Source of the DNA: Halicephalobus mephisto
Taxonomy: Eukaryota; Nematoda; Chromadorea; Rhabditida; Panagrolaimidae
Assembly (NCBI GenBank): GCA_009193035.1
Contig: SWDT01000271.1
Location: 34,747 to 98,746, forward strand
Direction: 5' to 3'
Length of the DNA stretch: 64,000 bases
Numbering within the stretch: the stretch's first letter is position 1; every line of letters starts with the position of its first letter. The translations under genes were made by a program, and so were the position numbers. Under the pieces are notes generated by a model. It had not been told where the DNA came from. It saw nothing but the letters and a program-made list of their open reading frames with translations, and did not search any database. Below are positions 1-10,800 of this stretch, piece after piece.

Positions 1-300
1 AAAAAAAAAGAAAAATATTCAATGAAATTTAGCCAGTTTATGATGACGAAATTTTAACTTGACCTCACTTGACCTCCAGGTTAGCTTTGAAGTCACTGAT
101 TTGGGAATTTTTAGACTAGAAAGTTAAATTAAATATTAAAATTTTAACTTGACCTCTTGGTTAGCTTTGAAATCACTGATTTTAAAAAAATTTTTTAATC
201 AATAAAATTTCAAAAATAGCAGATCAATCATTAAATTTCAACTTGACCTCCAGGTTAGCTTTGAAGTCACTGATTTTTCGATTTTTAATTTCATAAGTTT
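1..300. repeat. Three dispersed copies of a 37-bp unit
   Basis: A unit of the form AACTTGACCTC..GGTTAGC followed by TTTGAAGTCACTGATTT occurs near 55-105, 143-182 and 237-278, separated by AT-rich spacer. The first copy carries an extra CACTTGACCT duplication. No coding potential is seen. It is probably a local tandem duplication with diverged spacers. Confidence 0.7.
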
Positions 301-359
301 TTGTTTTAAAAAAAGTATTTTTGACTGTATTAATGTTAATAAAAAAGTTGAATTTAAAC

Positions 360-640
360 ATTAAATGTCTCAGAAAAAAAATATCGTATAATTATTTAAA
401 AAAGTAAAATTTAGGGATTAAATGCCTCAGGAAAAAAATATCGTATAATTATTTTAAAAAGTAAAATTTAGGGATTAAATGTCCCAGGGAAGAAGAATAA
501 ATATTTTATAATTATTTTAAAAAATTAAATTTAGAAATTAAATACTTCAAGGAAAAAAATAAATATTGTATAATTGTTTAGAAAATTAAATTTAAGAATT
601 AAATGCCTCAGGGAAGGGAACAAATATCGCACAGTTTTCT
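360..640. repeat. Tandem array, 57-63 bp unit
   Basis: About 4.6 copies of a unit starting TTAAATGCCTCAGG and continuing through ATATCGTATAATTATTT lie head to tail. Copies differ by point changes and small indels. The array ends at the splice-acceptor-like sequence before the candidate exon at 645. Confidence 0.75.
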
Positions 641-644
641 GTAG

Positions 645-2572
645 GACCCCTCGGCCAAGTTGATTGAAATATTGAAAAACCAAACTGCCGCCGTTGTCGC
701 GCAAAAACAGGCTTTGTCCGGCCTGACAGAATTTCGTGCATTCTATCCCGGTGAGTATTTCGTTTTTCGCGGTCGGCCACGCCAGATAGAGTTGGCGCCG
801 CCGGTACATTCATCGTCAGAGCTCAGAGAGAAAGAAGCACTTAAAATAGTGCCACCACGTTGATTTTAGACTCAAACTCTCTCGCGTACGTCGACTAATG
901 TTTGCCCGACTTTCAAATACGCCCGATTTTTGTCGACCCAGGCATTGCCGCGCGATTTCACTCATCTCGTTTTCGCTTCCTTGTTCGAGACAAACAATCA
1001 AAGGCACATAGGGGACTGACATAACTGATAAATTCAAAAACAATTCATAAATCATAAAAGTGAGGGTAATTGATAAATTACAAAATTGATTTTTGTAGTT
1101 TCTTTGGTAGCGCAGTGGTCGCTACTTGTGACTGTCGCTCGAGAGGTCTCCAGTTCAGTTCCCGGCCGTGGGAGTGGTATTATTAAGGTAAAATTCGAAT
1201 TTTGTTTTATTTAATCACGCGGATTTTCGTGATGGTGCAGTGGTTGGAATTCAGGACTATCGTTCTCGAAACCCGGGTTCGACACCCGATGGAGGGATTC
1301 TATCATCAAACTCCAACAACGAATTTGTCGTAATATGGCACGTGGTGTTAACATGTAAGCCCACCCCAGACTTGAAAGACAAAATTCCTGTGCTTGAAAA
1401 GAAAACTGTTCCCCGACTTTTCTTTCATTGATTTGATTTCAACGGGACTGAGGACCGAAATGCCTCCAGCAGAAATGGTCGCACAAATACGTTTTTAAAA
1501 TTCTTTTGGGCACATTATCGTAAAAATATAAAAATCAATTTTCTCTTTGGCAAAACGTCCGATGTTTGTGCTTTGATTTTGACGGTTCTCCGAAAAATTA
1601 AAATTAATAAAAAAAAAATAAAAATAAAATTAATAAAAATAAAAATAAAATTAAAATTAATAAAAAAAAAATAAAAATAAAATTAATAAAAATAAAAATA
1701 AAATTTCGTTATTTAAATCCTCCAAAAATTGCAAAGTGATCTCGAGAAGAATTTTCAAAAGGTTTTAGAATAGTCCGAAAATCCGGATTTCAGATGTTGG
1801 TTATAAAAGTTTTATTGGATTTTGGAAAGTTTTAGAAGCTTAGAAGAGATTCTAGAAATTTTTAAAAATTTAAAAAAGCTTCTGGAGACTTATGAAATTT
1901 TAGAAATTCCCAGAATTCTAAAAACAAGAAATTTCTAGGACATTTTAGAAAATTTCAAAAATTTTTAAAATTCTAAGAAAATTTTCAAAAAAATTCAAAA
2001 AGTTAAAAAAATTTTCCATAAAATTCTGAAAACTTTTAGAAACAAAAAATATTCTAAAAGATTTTTAAAATTTCAAAATTTTATAAATTTTCTAAAATTT
2101 CAAAAATTTCAAAATTTTATAAATTTCTAAAATTTCTAAATTTTCTAAAATTTCTAATAATTTCAAAATTTTCAAAAATGTCTAACAATTTCTAAATTTT
2201 CTAAAATTTCTAAAATTTCTAACAATTTCAAAATTTTCTAAAATTTCGATCAAATTCGAAAATTTCAAAAAGATGTTAGAAAACTAAAATTTTTATATTT
2301 TAAAATTTTTCAAGAATTTAAAGGTTTGAAGAGCTTGAACGAAATTTTGTTTTACTCAAATTATACACATTTCCTTTTTAGAGTCAATAGATTTCGTAGA
2401 TGGATCGGGGCCGACGAATAAAAACGTGTTTTTGCGGCAGTTTGGATGGCAGTGCGCGAAATTCCGGCGGAGAAAATACTTGACGGCAATGTTCGTAAAG
2501 GAACAAAAAGGAAAAATGGGAAAGACGGGCCTTCGATCGGCACAAACGCCATTAGTCAGAGCCAATTTCTAG
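645..2572 (+). CDS. Unrecognised gene, last two exons (5' end not found)
   Basis: Two stretches of lower AT content form compatible exons. Exon a is 645-750, preceded by TTTTCTGTAG and followed by GTGAGT; it stays open in one frame and begins DPSAKLIEILKNQ. Exon b is 2382-2572, preceded by TTTCCTTTTTAG; it is open in the phase left by exon a and ends at TAG 2570-2572. Joined, they would give about 98 C-terminal residues rich in Lys and Arg, including FLRQFGWQCAKFRRRKY. The 1.6 kb intron holds the tRNA-like elements. I do not recognise the protein, and no upstream exon or start is visible, so the gene would begin left of the window. The opposite strand is also open over exon b, so this remains a model resting on phase agreement and splice sites. 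Confidence 0.4.
751..1060. other. Mixed-composition block, no assigned gene
   Basis: The sequence is less AT-rich than its surroundings and contains short open frames on both strands, but none has both splice signals and recognisable content. In the model used here it is the 5' part of an intron. Confidence 0.4.
1101..1180 (+). repeat. tRNA-like element / SINE head 1
   Basis: TGGTAGCGCAGTGG at about 1105-1118 fits a pol III A box, and AGTTCAGTTCC at about 1152-1162 fits a B box at tRNA-like spacing. The ends do not pair into a convincing acceptor stem, so this reads as a tRNA-derived SINE head or tRNA pseudogene rather than a functional tRNA. Confidence 0.5.
1228..1480 (+). repeat. tRNA-like element / SINE head 2 with possible body
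   Basis: GATGGTGCAGTGGTTGG (A box-like, about 1231-1247) is followed by GGGTTCGACACCC (B box-like, about 1274-1286). The following 190 bases have lower AT content and no homology I recognise; they may be the SINE body. A short open frame across it is probably incidental. Confidence 0.5.
1590..2340. repeat. AT-rich low-complexity tract
   Basis: The tract at 1596-1705 is an (AATAAAAATAAAATT)n-type simple repeat. The rest, to 2340, is made of TTCTAAAATTTC-type short repeats. I see no gene. Confidence 0.7.
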
Positions 2573-2867
2573 AGGCACCCTGTGGCAGTCTCGTTTCTGC
2601 ACATAAGATCAATCACAACCACGAGATAGCGTTTTGTGCCTTTTATTATTGGCAAATTTAAGTTTACGAAATAAAATGGCAATTATATCAAATATCAATC
2701 AATTCGTTTTTCTGGCATTGACCTCGATTTTTCTATCGCAACTTTTTCGCGCAAAAAGAACGGCATCACTTGAATTATTTGCCCGACAACGACCTGTTGT
2801 GCCCTCGTGAACAATACAATTTGCAGTTCTCTTGTGTTCGAAAATAGTTGAACAAATTTGACACATT

Positions 2868-3815
2868 CAAATTCCCCGCCAAATTGGCAAAGTGTTCTAA
2901 TTATCTTTTCTGTTTTGGCATTAAATCCAGAATGCCAAAAAATCATTATTATAATTATATAATCAATGAATAATCTCAAAATATAAAAAAATCAAAAATA
3001 TTTCAAAAATTCAAATTCCCCGCCAAATTGGCAAAATGTTCCAATCAACTTTTTCATCTTAATATTAACTTCAGAACGCTAAAAAATCATTATTATAATT
3101 ATATAATCAATGAATAATCTAAAAATATAAAAAAATCAAAAATATTTCAAAAATTCAAATTTCCCGCCAAATTGGCAAAGTGTTCCAATCAACTTTTTCA
3201 CTTTGGCATTAAGTTCGAAATGCCAGAAATTGCATCACTTTAATCATTTGATTGGTTATTGATTAGAAAAAGTTTGAAAATAATTGGAAAAGTGGGAAAT
3301 TCAAGTTTGCCATTAAATTGGCAAATGTTTGCTTTGCCGGCAGATACGTGGATGCTAAAACTGCAAAGAAACCGAAAATAATTTTGTTTACAGATAAGAA
3401 CGAAATAGAATAGATTCAAATAATCAAAATTATGGGGGTCCTGGTGTCAGATTTTCAATGTCAAAATTTAAAAAAGTTGATCGGAACACTTTGCCAATTT
3501 AGCGGGAAATTTGAATTTTTGAAATATTTTTGATTTTTTTATATTTTAAGATCATTTATTGATTAAATAATTAGAATAATGAATTTCTGGCATTCTGAAG
3601 TTAATATCAAGATAAAAAAGTTGATTGAAACATTTTGCCAATTTGGCGGGAAATTTGAATTTTTGAAATATTTTTGAATTTTTTATATTTTGAGATTATT
3701 CATTGATTACATAATTAGAATGACAAATTTTTGGCGTTCTGGAGTTAATATCAAGATGAAAAAGTTGATTGGAACATTTTGCCAATTTGGCGGGAAATTT
3801 GAATTTTTCACACTT
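2868..3815. repeat. Inverted array: tandem units in both arms
   Basis: A unit of about 140-150 bp, containing CCCGCCAAATTGGCAAA and a TAATCAATGAATAATCT segment, occurs in forward orientation at about 2868-3000, 3005-3150 and 3150-3240. The same unit occurs as reverse complement at about 3466-3605, 3605-3750 and 3755-3815. A 225-bp spacer separates the arms. The whole could fold into a long hairpin. Confidence 0.75.
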
Positions 3816-3829
3816 TTTCGATTATTTCC

Positions 3830-4440
3830 TGATCTTTTCAGATCTCGGGTCTGCAATTAAGTAAGTAGACATCTTGTGAACCGGCATTGTCCCCTTTTCG
3901 GAGTCAAAGTCCAATTTGATGAAAGAATTCTTTTTTCTTTTCAAGTGAGAAACGTTTGGCTGCCTTTGCGATCTGTTTTGCCTTCAAAAATGTGAAGGTC
4001 GTGCCGGCTGGCGAGAACCATAGGGCCGTGAAACACAAATATACTTGAAGCAAATAATACGGACAGCGATCGGGATCCCTCTAGCAATGCCACGAACAAA
4101 CTGCCAAAAATAAGAAATTAAAAGCTAATATGCCATTATTGATTTTTTTTTGCTTTTTGTTGACAGATTGAATCGGGCAAATCAAACAAAGAATCGACGT
4201 GAAACGTTTTGTTTGGCCAGCAGTGTGGCAATCAGTTTTGTTTTCATAGGGATCGGCATGGACAGTTTTGCGCAATTTACTGTCGGCACAGCTTTTGAAA
4301 TATTTATTGCCAGTTTTTCCTTTTTTGCCATTCAGATCAAATCACACCTGCATTCAACCTTTACCCGTTCATTGTTTCAACAAGAAAATCGTTCTGTTAC
4401 AAAAAACAAAAAATGGACCATTTCCAACATGAATTTTTGG
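3830..4440. other. Unresolved moderate-GC block
   Basis: Unlike its flanks this block is not low-complexity, and both strands carry open frames of 60-110 codons. Neither strand shows matched acceptor and donor sites with recognisable protein content. It lies about 0.5-1 kb downstream of the golgin-like gene stop. It could be a decayed gene or a regulatory region. Confidence 0.3.
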
Positions 4441-4896
4441 ATTTTTAGGAAATTTTGGAATTCTAAATTTTTCAATTTTTAGGAAATTCTGGAATTTCAA
4501 ATTTTCAATGAATTCTGAATTTTCCAATTTTCAGGAAATTCTGGAATTCCGAATTTTCCAATTTTTAGGAAATTCTAAAATTCTAAAGTTTCGAATTTTC
4601 TAAAAATTTTAAATGATTTCAAAAAGTTTCAAAATTTAGAAAATTTCAGATGTTTCTAAAAAATTTTAAAACTTGAAAAATTCCAAAAATTTTCATATGT
4701 TCAAAACTCCACAAATTTCTAAAAACTTCAAAATTTCAGAAATTTTAGAACTTTTCAATTTTCAGAAATTTTAGAATTTTTCAATTTTTAGAAATTGCGA
4801 AATTTTAGAATTTTTCAATTTTTAGGAAATTTTAAAATTCCATAAAACTCCAAAATTTTCAGTTGGATTCTGGAAAGCAAAATGAAATTTGTAAAA
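4440..4896. repeat. Low-complexity AT-rich tract
   Basis: The tract holds TTTTAGGAAATTCTGGAATTC-like short repeats between the unresolved block and the 3' end of the golgin-like gene. No gene is seen. Confidence 0.6.
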
Positions 4897-7800
4897 TCAA
4901 TGAGAATTTCCTCGACGACGAAAGATCTCATCTTTCTGAGCCGATGTGAAGTTGAGCATCGTCATAATGGCCTGAAATTTCCATCGATTTTTTTTTTGAA
5001 AAAAAACTCACGTGTAAATGTTCTCTCGTGCTTCCCTTGTTCTGTAGATAGTAGTAGAACGCGTCATGCAGGAATTTCAGAGTGATCTTGTCTTCTGTCA
5101 TTTCGTCGATTTTCTTGTCCTGGAAATAAGTAATAAAAACAAATTAATGAACGAAAAGAAACAAGACACCATTCGTGTCAGGAGTTAAGTTTAAAATTTC
5201 GAAATAAAAAAGTAAAAAAATGAAATTAAATAAAAAATTGGTCCTGGCACGAAAATATTTTTTTACTTCAAAGTTGACAATAAACACTATTCGTGTCAAG
5301 AACTAAGTTTAAAATTTCGAAATAAAAAAGTAAAAAAATTAAGTTAAATAAAAACTGATCCCGACACGAAAATACATTTTTACTACAAAGTTGATAGCAG
5401 ATTTACAAGCACTATCCGTGTCAGGAGTTAATTTTAAAATTTCTAAATAAAAAAGTAAAAAAATGAAATTAAATAAAAAATCGGTCCCGATACGAAAATA
5501 CTTTTTCACTACAAAGTTGATAGCAGATTTATAAATAGTATTCGTGTCAGGAGTTAAGTTTAAAATTTTGAAATAAAAAAGTAAAAAAAAATGAAATTAA
5601 ATAAAAATTAATCCCGACACGAAAATACTTTTTTTACTTCAAAGTTGACAATAAATACTATTCGTGTCAGGAGTTAATTTTAAAATTTCGAAATAAAAAA
5701 GTAAAAAAAAATGAAATTAAATAAAAAATTGGTCCCAACACGAAAATACTTTTTCACTACAAAGTTGATAGCAGATTTATAAATAGTATTCGTGTCTGGA
5801 GCTTAGTTTAAAATTTCTAAATAAAAAAGTAAAAAAAAGTGAAATTAAATAAAAACTGGTCCCAACACGAAAATACATTTTTACTACAAAGTTGATAGCA
5901 GATTTACAAGCACTATCCGTGTCAGGAGTTAAGTTTAAAATTTTGAAATAAAAAAGTAAAAAAATGAAATTAAATAAAAAACTGGTCCCGATACGAAAAT
6001 ATTTTTTAGTAGTATTTTAAATTAATAATTTTAAAAATATTTTTTTTTAATTTTAAAAAGTTAGTTCTTTTATTTTTAAAATTATTTCTTTTATTTTTAA
6101 AATTATTTCTTTTATTTTTAAAATTATTTCTTTTATTTTTAAAATTATTTCTTTTTTTTTAAATTATTTCTTTTTAAAATAATTTATTAATGAATATTAC
6201 CTCTTCAATATCGTGTTTAGCCGCTTGTTGTCCTTTTTTGAACATGACCAGGTACATTTGTTGTTTTTCTTCTTCGATTTCGCGGATTTTCTTTTCGTAC
6301 AATTCGAGTTTTCTTGAAATAATTTCTTCGTTCTTGATTTGATCCTTGTCGAATTTTTCCAAAATGGCTTCGTCGGATTTAGAAAACGGCTGTCTGGAGA
6401 GCTTCTGACGGCGGATTTGGATTTCTTTTTCTTCGAGGGATTTTTCCAATTGAGATATTTTTTGACTCAAGTTATTAATTTCCGTTTTCGAATCAGGTTC
6501 TTTTTTGACTTCTGATTCAGAAGGAGGTTCAATTCTGAAAATAATTATCAATAATCATATTATTACAAAACTCAAAAATGAACTTTTACGAAATAATCCC
6601 GACGAGAATTTCTGAAACTTTTTAGAAACTACAGTAATCTAGAAATCTGATTTTTTATAAAAAATATATTATAATTTTGAACAATTTCGAAATTACTATT
6701 GCGAAAATCAAAAATTAACTTTTACAAAATAATCCTGACGAGAATTTTTAAAATTTCCTAAAATTTTCAATTTCGAATAATTTAAAAAATTTCTAAGAAA
6801 TTCAAAAATGCGAAATTCTACAACTTTTCAGAAAATCCTATTGAAAAAATAAGTTCTTACGTTGATTCAACTTGAAGACTAGTCCTTCTGAAGTCCTTCT
6901 TGGGGATACTGTACTCGACAGATGAAGATCTTTTTTGATTTTTAATTTTTTTATTTTTAATTTTTTCATTTGCCAATTTTTCGAGAGCTCTAGAAAGGGC
7001 CAATTCTCCTCTGAGGATGTCCAGCTGGGTCCTGAGATCTCTGGCTTCGATTCTGGATAAATTTGTTTCTTTTCTTAATCTGTTAATTTCCCTGAGGGTC
7101 GTTCCGGCTGTTTCCTTCCATTTTCGAAGTTCATCCGGATCTGCAGATGTTGTTGTTAAATTTTCGCAACTTTTAAATTTTTTAAATTTAAAATTTTTAT
7201 TTTTATTTTTAATATTTGTAATTATTTCAGATCTGTACATTTCCAATTCTGCATTTGCCCCTTTGTAATCGGTCCGTAAATCGATTAATTCTTTTTTTAA
7301 ATCATTTAATTCTTGTTCAATTTCTTTTTTTTTTGAAATTTTTGATTTTTTAGGTAGTTCATTTTCGAGATTTTCTAGAATTTTCTGAAGTTCTTCCTGA
7401 ACTTGTCCCAGATCAGAATTGACATTTTTGAAAAAGGGCGATTTTTCCATCCTTGGCGTTAGTTCAGAAGATTCTAAAGTTTTGGATCGTAGATTTTTGG
7501 ATTCTTGATTTCTCAATTCTGGACTTCTGAATTCCGAAGTTTTAAATTCTGAATTTTCGGATTCTGAAGTTTTAAATTCTTGATTTCTGAATTCTGGACT
7601 TCTCAATTCTGAATTTTCGGATTCTGAAGTTTTAAATTCTTGATTTCTGAATTCTGGACTTCTCAATTCTGAATTTTCGGATTCTGAAGTTTTAAATTCT
7701 TGATTTCTCAATTCTGGACTTCTCAATTCTGAATTTTCGGATTCTGAAGTTTTAAATTCTCGATTTCTGAATTCTGGACTTATGAATTCTTGATTTCTGA

Positions 7801-10800
7801 ATTCTAGACTTCTCAATTCTGAATTGTCGGATTCTGAAGTTCTGAATCCCGATATTTTAAATCCTGAAGTTCTAGATTCTGAATTTTCGGATTCTGGATT
7901 TCTGAATTCTGGACTTCTGAATCCTGAAGTTCCGGATTCTGAATTTTTGGATTTATTTGAAATTGCTCTTCTGATGGATTGCTCTACTTTCAATTTCAGA
8001 CGATTTAATTCTTCAAAAATTTTTGATTTTTCTGTTTCATCTACCGTAATATAATTCCTCTGTTCTGAATCACTCATGATGTTAATTTCGGCTTCAGAAT
8101 CAGAATCCGCAGATGTCACTAACAAAGTCGGAAATGATGCAGATTTTTGAATTTTTTCTTTATTTAATTTTTCTTCGAATTTTTCAATGGCTTTTTCGAC
8201 TTCAGAATCGTCGGTTTCAGAAGTCAATGAAGATCTCGGATTATGTAAAATTTTATTTAATTTATTCCATTGTTTTAATTTAAATTTTAATTTTTTTGAT
8301 TCATTTTTTTCATTTTCGAGAATTTTAATTTTTTCTTTCATTTTTTTTCGATTATTTTCATATTTCATTATTTCGTCATCCAATTCTTTTCTAACATTGT
8401 CGAATTCAGTTACTAATTGTTGAATTCGTTCTTTTTCGATTAATTTTTGTTCTTTTTTTTCAATTTCTAATTGTCGCAATTTCGAAGTTAATTCTGAATT
8501 TCTGGATTCCAACTGAATTAAATTTTCCTTCAAATCTTCCAAATTGGCTTCTTCTAATTCTGTTTTTTTTTCTAATTTGTTTATTTTCGAAATTTTAACA
8601 GAGTTGTCCAGGAGTCCAGGGGAAGGTCTAGGGGTGTCTCCGGAACACTCAAAAAATTTTTGTTGAAGAACCTGAACTTGACGTTTTGTGATTCCTAATT
8701 CTGCTTGAGTCAATTTTAATCTTTCTTCGACTTCATCGAAGATATCTCCTTTTTCGATTTGGGAATCTTTGTCCTTGACGTTCGGCTTACAAGAAACGTA
8801 CTTACTTGATTGCTTCGGTCTGGCGTCACATTGGGCGTCCCGTCTGGGAACGTTCATCTGGTCGTTGAGTACCGTAACGTGGTCGATACTTGACGTCAAT
8901 CGTTGTTCCAAATCCGCTTTATTTAAATTATTTTTTAATTTAATTATTTCTATTTCTTTTTTAATTTTTTCAACTTGAGCTAAAGCTTCATTTTTTATTT
9001 TTTCCACTTGGGAAATCCGGGCTTGCCAATAGGCGCTTTGCTGACGGTACTTCTTCAAAGTGCCCTCCAGGGCGTCTTCCAATCCTTCTTCGTATTCTTT
9101 TTTTATTTCTTCAAATTTTAATTCTAATTGTGATTTTTCTGTTTTTAATCTTTCGTGTTCGGTTTCTAAAAACGAAATTCTCTCGGCCACTTTGCCTAAG
9201 GCATCGATTCTTCCTTGATAAGTTTCTCGTTCTTTTTGCCTTAGGTCATGACTGGCTTGGATTTCAATTTGAGCAGATTCCAATTGTCGACTTAATGATT
9301 CAACCAAATTTGTTTTTAAAATTAAATTTTCTTCAATTTCGGCGAATTTTTCATGAAGACTTTTATTTTTCGAACTAAATTCAGCTTGAACTTTTTTAAA
9401 TTTTTCATGTAAATCCACAAAATCTTTTTCGTTATTCGTCAATTCGTCACTTGTTAGATCCGTCTGGACTTGTTTCGAAAAAAAAACCGAAAATCTGGGA
9501 TCGCTGAAGCCGCGTCTCCAGTCCTCGGTGGATTCGTCCTTAAGGACCAAATCGTGATCCAAAATCGTATTTCTGTAAAGTTGAATTTTTTCTTCCAAAA
9601 AAGATAAAGCTTGATTTAATTGATCTTTTTCTTTCTGAAGTCTCGAAACGACCAATTGAGCAGCTTCTATTTGAGATTCTCTTTCGTCACAAATATTCGA
9701 AATTTCTTTTTGTTTAATTTTTAATTCGTCGATTTCTACAGTATTCTGTTCAATAACTTGCTTTAATCCTCGGGTGATTTCCTCCAGAGATCTGAGATTT
9801 TCCGATTTTTCTTCCAACTGGAATAATTTACTTCATAAAAATAAAAAATAAAAATCTATTTAAAAAAATAAAAAAATAAAAATAAAAATCTATTTAAAAA
9901 AAATAAAAAATAAAATTAAGAAAAATAAAAATCTATTTTAAAAAAATTAAAAAAATAAAATTAAAAATAAATAATAAAAATCTATTTTAAAAAAATTAAA
10001 TCATAAAAAAAATAAAATTAATAAAAATAAAAAAAATTTTTAAAATTTAAATTAGAAAAAACAAAAAAATAAAAATAAAATTTAAATTTAAATTTATTTA
10101 AAATTTTAAAAAATGTAGTTTAAATTTAAAAATTGTTATAAAATAGTCTTTATTTAAATTTTTGAAGTTTTTAGAATTTTGAATCATTTGAGGTTTCTAC
10201 TGGATTCTGGAAAGTTTTTGAAAATTCAGAAATTGTGGAAATTTATAATTCTAAAATTTTAAGTTTTTAAAAATTTAAATATTTTTTATCGAATTTCAAA
10301 AATTAAAAATATTTTAAAAATTCTAAAAAGTTTAAAATTTTGAAAATTTTTAAATATTTTTTATTTAATTTTAAAAAATTACAAAATTTCCTCCAGATGA
10401 CGAAACCTTTAAAATTCTGAAAATTCTAAAAACTTGCACAACATCACAATACAGTAACAAAGCACATATTTAATCCACTAATTTTCTACAAATTCAAAAT
10501 CCTAAGAAAATTGGACGATTGTCACAGTAACACTCGAGACACCACCACATGAGGGACTGGACCACGGAAACACAATCACAGAAACGCTAAAAATTTTAAA
10601 ATTAATAAAAAAAATAAATTTTAAAATTGAAAAATTTTGAAATTTTAAAAATAAATTTTAAAAAAAGTTTAAAAATTTAGAAAATTTAAAAAGTAAATTT
10701 TAAAATTAATAAAAAAGATAAATTTTAAAATATATAAAAAAATTAATTTAAAAAATTAATAAAAAAATTAATTTAAAAAATTAATAAAAGAGTAAATTTT

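Noticed and set aside
1101..1300. Functional tRNA genes
   Set aside because: A and B boxes are present, but no 7-bp acceptor stem or clear anticodon arm could be drawn.
1240..1431. 63-codon frame across the second tRNA-like element
   Set aside because: The start lies inside the pol III A box region of a repeat, so coding is unlikely.
4150..4482. 110-codon plus-strand frame with a hydrophobic stretch after a TTGACAG acceptor
   Set aside because: The minus strand is equally open, no donor or start fits, and the end is low-complexity sequence.
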